Shown: positions 8,331 to 16,143 of the stretch, one piece after another
Numbering within the stretch: position 1 is the first letter of the stretch
How the letters are laid out: the number at the start of each line of letters is the position of its first letter
Source of the DNA: Microbacterium sp.
Lineage (GTDB): Bacteria; Actinomycetota; Actinomycetes; Actinomycetales; Microbacteriaceae
Assembly (NCBI GenBank): GCA_019510305.1
Contig: JAEKKN010000027.1
Span: forward strand, 50,200-114,199
DNA: 64,000 nucleotides
Reading direction: 5' to 3'
Notes under the pieces: model-generated
The model's input: only the letters and a program-made list of their open reading frames with translations
The model's database searches: none
Told to the model about the DNA's origin: nothing
Program-made: the position numbers and the translations under genes

Positions 8331-10222
8331 CCGCCATCGAAGTACCCACGGCAGTGCCGACGCCGGCGATGAAGACCTCGCTCATGCGCCGCCTCGTCCG
8401 CCGCCCCGTCTCGCTCGCCTCGCTGATCTTCCTCGTGCTGGTCATCGTGGTGGCCGTCATCGGGCGCTGGATCGCCCCGTTCGATCCCAACGTCGCCTCG
8501 CTCAAGCTCGTCCTGGCGACCCCCAGCGCAGCTCACCCGCTCGGCGCCGACAGCGCGGGCCGCGACGTGCTGTCGCGGCTGCTCGCCGCCACGCAGATCA
8601 CCTTGGCGGCCGCCCTCGTCGCGGTGGTCACCGCCCTCGTGATCGGCGTGATCTCGGGTCTGATCGCGGGCTACTACCGCGGATGGTTCGACTCGGTCGC
8701 GTCCTGGATCACCTCATTGGTGATGGCTCTGCCCGGCATGGTCGTGCTGCTCGCGGCGCGCACCGTGCTCGGCCCGAGCGTGTGGCTCGCGATGTTCATC
8801 TTCGGCATCCTGCTCGCACCCGCCTATTACCGGCTGGTCTACGCAGCGGTCACCGGGGTGCGCGGCGAACTCTACGTCGACGCCGCCCGCGTCTCCGGCC
8901 TCTCCGACCTGCGCATCATCGGCCGCCACATCCTCTCGGTGGTCCGCGCGCCGATCATCATCCAGTCGGCCATCATCACCGGCATCGCGATCGCGATCCA
9001 GTCGGGACTCGAATTCCTCGGCCTCGGCGACATGAGCGTCCCCACCTGGGGCGGCATGCTGAACGACGGCTTCGCGAACATCTACAAGCAGCCCCTGCTG
9101 ATGGTGTGGCCGTCGCTCGCGATCGCCCTCACCGCGATCGCTCTCACGCTGCTCGCCAACGGCATGCGCGACGTGCTCGAGCGCACCACGGTCGTGCGGC
9201 GCCGTCGCCGTCGTGCCGTGACCACGGCGACCGGCTCGATCGCCGCCGTGACGACGTCGCTCAGCCTCTCGGGCGGAGATCTCGACGCCCTCGAGGACTC
9301 GACGGAGCTGCCGGTGATCGGCGACACCATCGTGCACCCCGACGACGATCGCACCCGCGCGCTCGACGCCGCGCCGATCCTCACGATCTCCGACCTGCGG
9401 GTCGGGTACCAGCAGACGCAGGGCGAGGACATCGAAGTCGTCCACGGCGTCTCGCTGCAGATCCGCAAGGGCGAGGTGCACGGTCTGATCGGCGAATCGG
9501 GCTCGGGCAAGACCCAGACCGCGTTCGCGGTGCTGGGACTGCTTCCCCGCGGCGGGCAGGTCACCGCCGGCTCGATCGACTTCGAGGGCACGCAGCTGGC
9601 GGATGCCTCGGAGCGGGCCTACGCCGGCATCCGCGGAAAGCGCATCGGCTACATCCCGCAGGAGCCGATGAGCAACCTCGACCCCTCGTTCACGATCGGA
9701 TACCAGCTGGTCGAGCCCCTGCGCGCACACCTGGGCCTGTCGAAGAAGGAGGCGACCGAGAAGGCGCTCGCGCTGCTCGACCGCGTCGGCATCCCGAACC
9801 CGAGGCGCACGTTCGAGGCGTACCCGTTCGAAGTCTCGGGCGGCATGGCGCAGCGCGTGCTGATCGCCGGCGCCGTGTCGACCGACCCCGACCTCATCAT
9901 CGCCGACGAGCCCACCACGGCCCTCGACGTGACGGTGCAGGCCGAGGTGCTCGACCTCCTGCGCGACCTGCAGAGCGAACGCCAGATGGCGATGCTGCTG
10001 GTCACGCACAACTTCGGCGTCGTCGCCGATCTGTGCGATCGTGTGACCGTCATGCAGCAGGGCCTGTTCATCGAGCAGGGGCCCGTCCGCACGATCCTGC
10101 GCACCCCCTCGCACGCCTACACGCAGTCGCTGCTGGACGCGATCCTCGACGAGGGTCCGGCCCGCGGCCCGCTCATCACCGCGGGAGCCACCGCGGTGAC
10201 CGCCGAAGGAGGCCGGTCATGA
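8327..10222 (+). CDS. Fused ABC transporter permease (DppC type) and ATP-binding protein (DppD type)
   Basis: A 631-aa fusion. Residues about 25-290 form the second permease, with an N-terminal OppC-like helix (LASLIFLVLVIVVAVIGRW), the HPLGADSAGRDVLSRL motif and an EAA loop near SGLSDLRIIGRHILSVV. A linker of about 60 residues leads to a nucleotide-binding domain with Walker A GESGSGKT at about 389, a variant signature FEVSGGMAQRV in place of LSGGQ, and Walker B LIIADEPTTALD. The C-terminal HAYTQSLLDAI segment belongs to the oligopeptide-ATPase family. Such permease-ATPase fusions are known in actinobacterial Opp/Dpp systems. Its start overlaps the previous stop, and its own stop overlaps the next ATPase start. 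Confidence 0.93.
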   Translation: MTAIEVPTAVPTPAMKTSLMRRLVRRPVSLASLIFLVLVIVVAVIGRWIAPFDPNVASLKLVLATPSAAHPLGADSAGRDVLSRLLAATQITLAAALVAVVTALVIGVISGLIAGYYRGWFDSVASWITSLVMALPGMVVLLAARTVLGPSVWLAMFIFGILLAPAYYRLVYAAVTGVRGELYVDAARVSGLSDLRIIGRHILSVVRAPIIIQSAIITGIAIAIQSGLEFLGLGDMSVPTWGGMLNDGFANIYKQPLLMVWPSLAIALTAIALTLLANGMRDVLERTTVVRRRRRRAVTTATGSIAAVTTSLSLSGGDLDALEDSTELPVIGDTIVHPDDDRTRALDAAPILTISDLRVGYQQTQGEDIEVVHGVSLQIRKGEVHGLIGESGSGKTQTAFAVLGLLPRGGQVTAGSIDFEGTQLADASERAYAGIRGKRIGYIPQEPMSNLDPSFTIGYQLVEPLRAHLGLSKKEATEKALALLDRVGIPNPRRTFEAYPFEVSGGMAQRVLIAGAVSTDPDLIIADEPTTALDVTVQAEVLDLLRDLQSERQMAMLLVTHNFGVVADLCDRVTVMQQGLFIEQGPVRTILRTPSHAYTQSLLDAILDEGPARGPLITAGATAVTAEGGRS

Positions 10223-11070
10223 CCAATCTGCTGGAGGTCGCCGACCTCGACGTCACCTATCCGGGCAAGGGGTTCCGCGCGCAGTCGTTCCACGCGCTCA
10301 AGGGCGTCTCGCTCGACATCCGTCCCGGCGAGACCGTGGGCCTGGTCGGCGAGTCCGGCTCGGGCAAGACGACGCTGGGCCGAGCCGTGCTGGGTCTGGC
10401 TCCCGTGACGGGCGGCTCGGTGAAGTACGACGGCCGCGAGATCGGGCACCTGAACCGCCGCGAGCGCCGCAGCCTCGCGAGCGAGATCCAGGTCGTGTTC
10501 CAGGACCCGTACTCCTCGCTGAACCCCTCGATGACGATCGCGCAGATCCTCGCCGAGCCCCTCACCGCGCGCGGCGTCGCCGCGAAAGAGGCCTTCGCGC
10601 GGGTCACCGACCTGCTCGACCGGGTGGGCCTGCCGGCGGATGCTGCCCGCCGGCTGCCCCGCGAGTTCTCGGGCGGGCAGCGCCAGCGCGTGGCGATCGC
10701 CCGCGCGCTGGCGCTGGATCCCAAGCTCATCGTGTGCGATGAGCCGGTGTCGGCCCTCGACCTGTCGACGCAGGCGCGTGTCCTCGACCTCTTCATCGAG
10801 ATCCAGGAGCGCACCGGTGTCGCCTATCTCTTCATCTCGCACGACCTCGCGGTCGTCCGCCACATCAGCCACCGCGTGGCCGTGATGTTCCGGGGCGAGC
10901 TCGTCGAGACCGGCGACGGCGACCAGGTCACGGCACGCCCGCAGCATCCGTACACCCAGCGGCTGTTCCTCGCCGCTCCCGTACCCGATCCCGACGCGCA
11001 GCAGAAGCGCCGCGCCGACCGCCGTGCGCTCATCGACGCGCAGAAGGCCTCAGAAGGAGCCGCAGCATGA
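10219..11070 (+). CDS. ABC transporter ATP-binding protein (DppF/OppF type)
   Basis: A 283-aa ATPase, the second nucleotide-binding subunit of the transporter. Walker A GESGSGKT is at residue 44, the Q-loop at VVFQDPYSSLNPSM, signature FSGGQRQRVAIARAL, Walker B LIVCDEPVSALD, and the H-loop at FISHDLAVV. The C-terminal HPYTQRLFLAAPVPDP motif is diagnostic of the oligopeptide/dipeptide ATPase subfamily. It starts at ATG 10219, overlapping the upstream stop, with AAGGAGG just upstream. Its stop overlaps the start of the GH3 gene, directly coupling transporter and hydrolase synthesis. Confidence 0.94.
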   Translation: MTNLLEVADLDVTYPGKGFRAQSFHALKGVSLDIRPGETVGLVGESGSGKTTLGRAVLGLAPVTGGSVKYDGREIGHLNRRERRSLASEIQVVFQDPYSSLNPSMTIAQILAEPLTARGVAAKEAFARVTDLLDRVGLPADAARRLPREFSGGQRQRVAIARALALDPKLIVCDEPVSALDLSTQARVLDLFIEIQERTGVAYLFISHDLAVVRHISHRVAVMFRGELVETGDGDQVTARPQHPYTQRLFLAAPVPDPDAQQKRRADRRALIDAQKASEGAAA

Positions 11071-13472
11071 CCGCCTCGACCGACCACCTCCGCCCCCTGC
11101 TCGAGAAGCTCACGCTCGAGCAGAAGGCGGCCCTCGTGCAGGGCGCCGACTTCTGGACGACGGTGCCGCTGCCCGAGATCGGGCTGCGTGCGCTCACGCT
11201 CTCCGACGGCCCCGCCGGGGTGCGCGGGCCGCGCTGGGACGAGCGAGAGCCCTCGCTCAACCTGCCCTCGGGCTCGGCGCTGGCAGCGTCTTGGGACACC
11301 GACCTCGCCTACCGCTACGGCGCGGCCGCAGCATCCGAGGCCCGCCGCAAAGGGGTCGACGTCGTGCTCGGCCCGACCATCAACCTGCACCGCTCTCCGC
11401 TTGGCGGCCGGCACTTCGAGTGTCTGAGCGAGGACCCGGAGCTCACGGCCGAGCTCGGCGCGGCCTACGTGCGCGGCATGCAGGAGAACGGCGTCGCCGC
11501 CACCCCGAAGCACTACGTCGCCAACGACTCCGAGACCGACCGCTTCACAGTCGACGTCGAGGTCGACGAGCGCACGTTGCGCGAGGTCTATCTCGCGCCG
11601 TTCGAGCGCGCCGTCGAGGCCGGCGCGTGGTCGGTCATGAGCGCCTACAACTCGGTCGACGGCGTGACGATGACCGAGAACGATCTGCTCGAGAACCCGC
11701 TGAACAGCGAATGGGGCTTCGACGGCGTCGTCGTCAGCGACTGGACCGCCGTCCGATCGCTCGACTCCGTCGCCGCCGCACAGGACCTCGCGATGCCGGG
11801 CCCTGCTCCGGCGTGGGCCGACCTGGTCGAGGCCGTTCGCGACGGCCGCGTGCAGGAGGCCGACGTCGACCGCAAGGTGCTGCGCATCCTTCTGCTCGCC
11901 GAGCGGGTGGGCGCCCTGGAGGGAACGGATGCCGTCACCCCCGCTCCGCTCGACGGGCCCGCCTTCGCGAAGGAGGCCGCAGTCGAGGGCACCGTGCTGC
12001 TGCAGAACAGCGGCGTGCTGCCCCTGGATGCGTCCGCGCTGGCGAAGGTCGCGATCATCGGCCACAACGCGAAGGACGCCCGCACGCAGGGCGGCGGATC
12101 CGCGACGGTGCTGCCAGAGAAGGTCGTCTCGCCGCTCGACGCGATCCGCGCCGCTCTGCCCGGTGCCGAGGTGAGCTACGAGATCGGCGCGGTCGTGCAG
12201 GAAGGCGTGGCCGAGATCCCGCTCGAGTCGATCGTGAACCCCGCGACCGGGGAGCCGGGGCTGCGCGTATCGTTCCACGACGCCGAGGGCACCGAGCTTT
12301 TCGCCGAGAACCGCCGGGCCACGGCGCTGGTGTGGTTCGGCGGCGATGCGCCGATCGGGGCGAGCCGCACGATCGTGCTGGAGACCCGATTCACTCCGGC
12401 CGAGAGCGGCGAGATCCAGCTCGGCTTCGCCGGGGCCAACCCGGGTCGCATCTTCGTCGACGGCGAGCTCGTGCTCGACGACGTCCCGGTGATCGAGGGC
12501 ACCGATCTGGGCGCCGCGTTCCTGAACCCGCCGTCGATCACGGCCGCGGTGTCCGTCGAGGCGGGCCGCGCCGTCGACCTCCGCGCGGAGTTCACGCGCG
12601 AGTCGCGTGGAGCCCTCGACGGGGCGCTCAGCGTCACTCTGGGCATCGCCCCCGAGCGCACCGACCCTGATGAACTGATCGCCCGCGCGGCCGCCGCTGC
12701 GAGCGCCGCCGAGGTCGCGATCGTCGTGGTCGGCACGAACTCGAAAGTCGAGTCGGAGGGCTATGACCGCGTCGACCTCGACCTTCCCGGCCGACAGGAC
12801 GATCTGGTGCGCGCTGTCGCCGCCACCGGCACGCCCACGATCGTGGTCGTGAACTCGGGCTCCCCCGTGGTGCTGCGCTGGGCGGGCGAGGTCGCCGCGA
12901 TCGTGCAGGGCTACTTCGGCGGTCAGGAGTTCGGGCATGCCATCGCCGACGTGCTCATCGGCTCCGCCGAGCCGGGCGGACGCCTTCCGACCACGTGGCC
13001 GGCCGCGCTGGCCGACGTGCCGGTGACCGACGTCGCCCCTGTCGAAGGACGTCTCGTCTACTCCGAGGGACTGCACATCGGCTATCGCGCCTGGCTCAGG
13101 AGCGGCGCCCGACCCGCGTTCCCGTTCGGTCACGGTCTCGGTTACACGACGTGGTCGTGGGGCACGGCGCAGCGCCACGGCGACAGCGTCGAGGTGACCC
13201 TCGCGAACACCGGCGCCCGCGCCGGCAAGCAGGTCGTGCAGGTGTACGCCGAGCGCACCGACTCGACGGTCGACCGTCCGGCACGCTGGCTCGTCGGGTT
13301 CGCCGTCGTGCATGCCGAGCCCGGCCGCACCGTCACCGCGGTCGTGCCGGTACCGGCACGACGTCTGGCGCACTGGGCCGGCGAGTGGGTGGTCGAGCCG
13401 GGCGCCTACACGCTGCGCGTGGGCTCCTCGGTCGCCGAGCTGCCGCTGAGCGTCGAGTGGGAGCAGGCATGA
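11067..13472 (+). CDS. Glycoside hydrolase family 3 (beta-glucosidase-like) with PA14-type insert
   Basis: An 801-aa enzyme. The N-terminal barrel carries the nucleophile Asp225 in VVSDWTAV and the substrate-loop motif KHYVANDSE. The second alpha/beta domain spans about 295-600. It is interrupted around residues 370-520 by a segment ending GEIQLGFAGANPGRIFVDGE, which resembles the PA14 insert of some GH3 beta-glucosidases. A C-terminal fibronectin-III-like domain follows FPFGHGLGYTTW. No signal peptide, so intracellular action is likely. Translationally coupled to the transporter ATPase and to the following serine hydrolase. Probable activity is on beta-linked glucosides or xylosides released from the imported compound; exact specificity cannot be read from sequence. 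Confidence 0.9.
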   Translation: MTASTDHLRPLLEKLTLEQKAALVQGADFWTTVPLPEIGLRALTLSDGPAGVRGPRWDEREPSLNLPSGSALAASWDTDLAYRYGAAAASEARRKGVDVVLGPTINLHRSPLGGRHFECLSEDPELTAELGAAYVRGMQENGVAATPKHYVANDSETDRFTVDVEVDERTLREVYLAPFERAVEAGAWSVMSAYNSVDGVTMTENDLLENPLNSEWGFDGVVVSDWTAVRSLDSVAAAQDLAMPGPAPAWADLVEAVRDGRVQEADVDRKVLRILLLAERVGALEGTDAVTPAPLDGPAFAKEAAVEGTVLLQNSGVLPLDASALAKVAIIGHNAKDARTQGGGSATVLPEKVVSPLDAIRAALPGAEVSYEIGAVVQEGVAEIPLESIVNPATGEPGLRVSFHDAEGTELFAENRRATALVWFGGDAPIGASRTIVLETRFTPAESGEIQLGFAGANPGRIFVDGELVLDDVPVIEGTDLGAAFLNPPSITAAVSVEAGRAVDLRAEFTRESRGALDGALSVTLGIAPERTDPDELIARAAAAASAAEVAIVVVGTNSKVESEGYDRVDLDLPGRQDDLVRAVAATGTPTIVVVNSGSPVVLRWAGEVAAIVQGYFGGQEFGHAIADVLIGSAEPGGRLPTTWPAALADVPVTDVAPVEGRLVYSEGLHIGYRAWLRSGARPAFPFGHGLGYTTWSWGTAQRHGDSVEVTLANTGARAGKQVVQVYAERTDSTVDRPARWLVGFAVVHAEPGRTVTAVVPVPARRLAHWAGEWVVEPGAYTLRVGSSVAELPLSVEWEQA

Positions 13473-14599
13473 CTCTCTCGGCTCTGACCGGTGCTCTTCA
13501 GGGGCGCGCCGACGAGCGGCTCGCCGAGATCGTCGCACGTCTCGAGGGCTTCCTCGCCTCCGACGCCGACCTGTCGTTCCAGGTGGCCGCCTTCCTCGAG
13601 GGTGTTCCCGTACTCGATGCCTGGGGCGGCCCGCACCTCGGTGAGCACTCCGTGACCGTGCCGTACTCCGTCACGAAGAACACGCTCGGCCTGTCGGTCG
13701 GCCTTCTCGTCGAGCGCGGAGAGCTCGATCTCGACGAGACGGTGGCTCACTATTGGCCCGAGTTCGCCGCCAAGGGCAAGGGCTCGGTCACCGTGCGGCA
13801 GCTGCTCTCGCATCAGGCAGGCCTACCGCAGGCGGCGCCCGCGCTGACCGCCGACGAGCTGCTGGATCATCACGCCGCCGCTGAACGTCTCGCCGCGAGC
13901 TGGCCGTTCTGGTATCCCGGCAGCGCGTTCGGCTATCACGCCCTGACGATCGGCAATCTCGGCGATGAGCTCGTCTACCGGGTGACCGGCCGCACGCTGC
14001 ACGAGTTCTACGAGCAGGAGATCCGTGCCCCGCACGGCGTCGACTTCTACCTCGGCCTCCCCGCATCCGAAGAGGAGCGCCTGGTTCCGCTGCTGCCGAT
14101 GGTGCGACCGGTGTCGGACGCCACGGTGCCATCGTCCTCGGCTCTCGGCCCTGTCGTCTTCGCCTCGCGCAGCGGCGCCATCGACCTCGCCGGCGACCCG
14201 GTGAGCTGGCGATACGGACATCCCGGAACCTCGGGCACCGGCACCGCCCGCGGCCTCGCCCGGCTCTTCGCGGCCGCCGTGACCGGCGTCGACGGAGCCG
14301 CTCCCTTCCTCTCGGCCGACACCGTGTCGCAGGTCGGGCAGCAGCAGATCCGCGGCTACGACGAGGTGCTGCACCAGCACGACCGCGCGCACGCGATCGT
14401 GTTCCAGAAGCCCTCGCAGCAGCTCGCCTTCGGCGGCCCGCGCGCCTTCGGGCACGACGGAGCGATGGGCGCCCTCGCCTGCGTCGACCCCGACACCGGC
14501 CTCGCCTTCGCGTGGACCATCGCCCGCGGTCCGTGGCCCGGCGGCGCAGACCCGCGCGCCGTCGCGCTCGCCCGCGACCTCGGCCGCATCCTCTCCTGA
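13469..14599 (+). CDS. Serine hydrolase of the beta-lactamase/class C esterase superfamily
   Basis: A 376-aa protein with the SxxK catalytic motif in YSVTKNTLGLSVG, the RQLLSHQAGLPQ signature of class C-like esterases, a YHALTIG segment that probably supplies the YxN-type tyrosine, and a C-terminal GHDGAMG motif in the place of the KTG box. It lacks a signal peptide, unlike secreted beta-lactamases and PBPs, and lies between GH3 and GH43 genes with an ATGA overlap to the former. An esterase that deacylates glycosides is therefore more plausible than penicillin hydrolysis; this is inference from context. A longer open frame beginning inside the GH3 gene is a shadow. Confidence 0.86.
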   Translation: MTLSALTGALQGRADERLAEIVARLEGFLASDADLSFQVAAFLEGVPVLDAWGGPHLGEHSVTVPYSVTKNTLGLSVGLLVERGELDLDETVAHYWPEFAAKGKGSVTVRQLLSHQAGLPQAAPALTADELLDHHAAAERLAASWPFWYPGSAFGYHALTIGNLGDELVYRVTGRTLHEFYEQEIRAPHGVDFYLGLPASEEERLVPLLPMVRPVSDATVPSSSALGPVVFASRSGAIDLAGDPVSWRYGHPGTSGTGTARGLARLFAAAVTGVDGAAPFLSADTVSQVGQQQIRGYDEVLHQHDRAHAIVFQKPSQQLAFGGPRAFGHDGAMGALACVDPDTGLAFAWTIARGPWPGGADPRAVALARDLGRILS

Positions 14600-14628
14600 C
14601 CCTCTCCCGCCTCCGGAAGGCACCGCGC

Positions 14629-16143
14629 ATGACCACGCTGCACAACCCCCTCATCAACGGCTTCCACCCCGACCCCTCGGTCGTCCGTGTGGGAGACGAG
14701 TGGTTCCTGGCCACGTCGACCTTCGAGTACCTGCCCGGCATCCCGATCCACCGCTCGACCGACTTCGAGAACTGGCAGCTCATCGGCCACGTCGCCACCC
14801 GGCCCGGTCAGCTCGCGGTCGAGGATGTGCCGACCGCGGGCGGAGCGTGGGCGCCGACGATCCGGCACCGCGACGGCGTGTTCCACCTCGTCATCACCGA
14901 TGCGATGGGCCGGGGCATGCTGCACTTCACCGCCACCGACGCCGCGGGGCCGTGGAGCGACGGCGACCTGATCCTGAAGCACGACGGCTCTGGCTCCATC
15001 GACGGCATCGACCCCGACATCGCGTGGGGCGAGGACGGAACCGTCTACATCACGTTCTCGGGCCTGATCCTCGGCGGCGAGGGCGCGGGTCAGCACCTCG
15101 GCATCCAGCAGGTGCGCGTGGACCTCGAGAACCACGTCGCCCTGGAGGAGCCGCGTTCGGTCTGGTCGGGCACGGGCGGGCAGTTCCCCGAGGCTCCGCA
15201 CCTCTACGCGGTCGACGGCCGTTGGTACCTCATGATCGCCGAGGGCGGCACCGAACGCGGGCACGGGGTGTCGATCGCCCGCGGCGACTCCCCGGAAGGC
15301 CCGTTCGAGACCGCTCCGCAGAATCCGCTGGTCTCGGCACGATCGACGATCCGGCCGATCCAGAACACCGGCCACGGCGACCTCGTGATCGGTCCGGACG
15401 GCGACTGGCTGTGCGTGCTGCTCGGCGTGCGCCCCCGGAGCATGACGCGCGCGTTCTCTGCTCTCGGGCGCGAGACCTTCGTGACGGCGGTGCGCTGGGA
15501 GGAGAACGGCTGGCCGGCCATCGACCCCGTGCAGCTGAACGTGCGCCCGGGTACCCGCGTCGACATCGACTTCGCCGAGACCCGCGAGCTCGACGGCGAG
15601 TGGATCGCGGTGCGCGCCACCCCGGTATCCCTCGTCGATCTCGAGGCCCGTCCCGACGCGATCGTGCTGCACGGCGACGGCCGCACCATGAACGACCCCC
15701 GGCCCGTCTTCGTCGGCCGGCGGCAGGAGCATCTGACCTGCGCGACGACCGCGCGCATCGACGTCGGCGACGGCACAGGAGGCCTCGCCGTGCGCTACGA
15801 CGAGCGCTTCCACGTCGAGATCGAGGCGGGGAAAGGCGTGATCATCGCACGCGCCGTCGTCGCCGACCTCGTGCAGGAGTGGACGGCCCCGTTCTCCGGC
15901 GGCGTGGTCGACCTGCACATCGACTCGCGCCGCCCTGAGGGGAGCGGCGGTTTCCCCCGCACGAGCGACGTGTTCCACCTCGCCGCCACGGTCGGCGGCG
16001 AGCGCATCGACCTCGCCCAGGTCGACGGACGGTTCCTCGCATCCGAGACCGCGGAGTCGTTCACCGGCCGCGTCATCGGCGTGTACGCCCTGACCGGCGC
16101 CGTCGCTCTGCTCAGCTGGAGCATAGAAGGAGACGACGAATGA
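14629..16143 (+). CDS. Glycoside hydrolase family 43 (beta-xylosidase/alpha-L-arabinofuranosidase type)
   Basis: A 504-aa inverting glycosidase. The five-bladed propeller begins with the hallmark NPLINGFHPDPSV, placing the general base at Asp15. The pKa-modulating Asp is in GIDPDIAW and the general acid Glu is in QFPEAPHLY. A C-terminal beta-sandwich of about 190 residues follows, as in the xylosidase/arabinofuranosidase subfamilies. No export signal. ATG 14629 is preceded by GGAAGG; the longer frame from 14512 reads through the upstream gene. Its stop overlaps the GH78 start (ATGA), so both are made together. Likely role: removal of arabinofuranosyl or xylosyl residues from the imported substrate. 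Confidence 0.9.
   Translation: MTTLHNPLINGFHPDPSVVRVGDEWFLATSTFEYLPGIPIHRSTDFENWQLIGHVATRPGQLAVEDVPTAGGAWAPTIRHRDGVFHLVITDAMGRGMLHFTATDAAGPWSDGDLILKHDGSGSIDGIDPDIAWGEDGTVYITFSGLILGGEGAGQHLGIQQVRVDLENHVALEEPRSVWSGTGGQFPEAPHLYAVDGRWYLMIAEGGTERGHGVSIARGDSPEGPFETAPQNPLVSARSTIRPIQNTGHGDLVIGPDGDWLCVLLGVRPRSMTRAFSALGRETFVTAVRWEENGWPAIDPVQLNVRPGTRVDIDFAETRELDGEWIAVRATPVSLVDLEARPDAIVLHGDGRTMNDPRPVFVGRRQEHLTCATTARIDVGDGTGGLAVRYDERFHVEIEAGKGVIIARAVVADLVQEWTAPFSGGVVDLHIDSRRPEGSGGFPRTSDVFHLAATVGGERIDLAQVDGRFLASETAESFTGRVIGVYALTGAVALLSWSIEGDDE

Noticed and set aside
10824-13538. A 904-codon minus-strand frame opposite the GH3 gene
   Set aside because: No family signature; it is the mirror of a strongly supported glycosidase gene.
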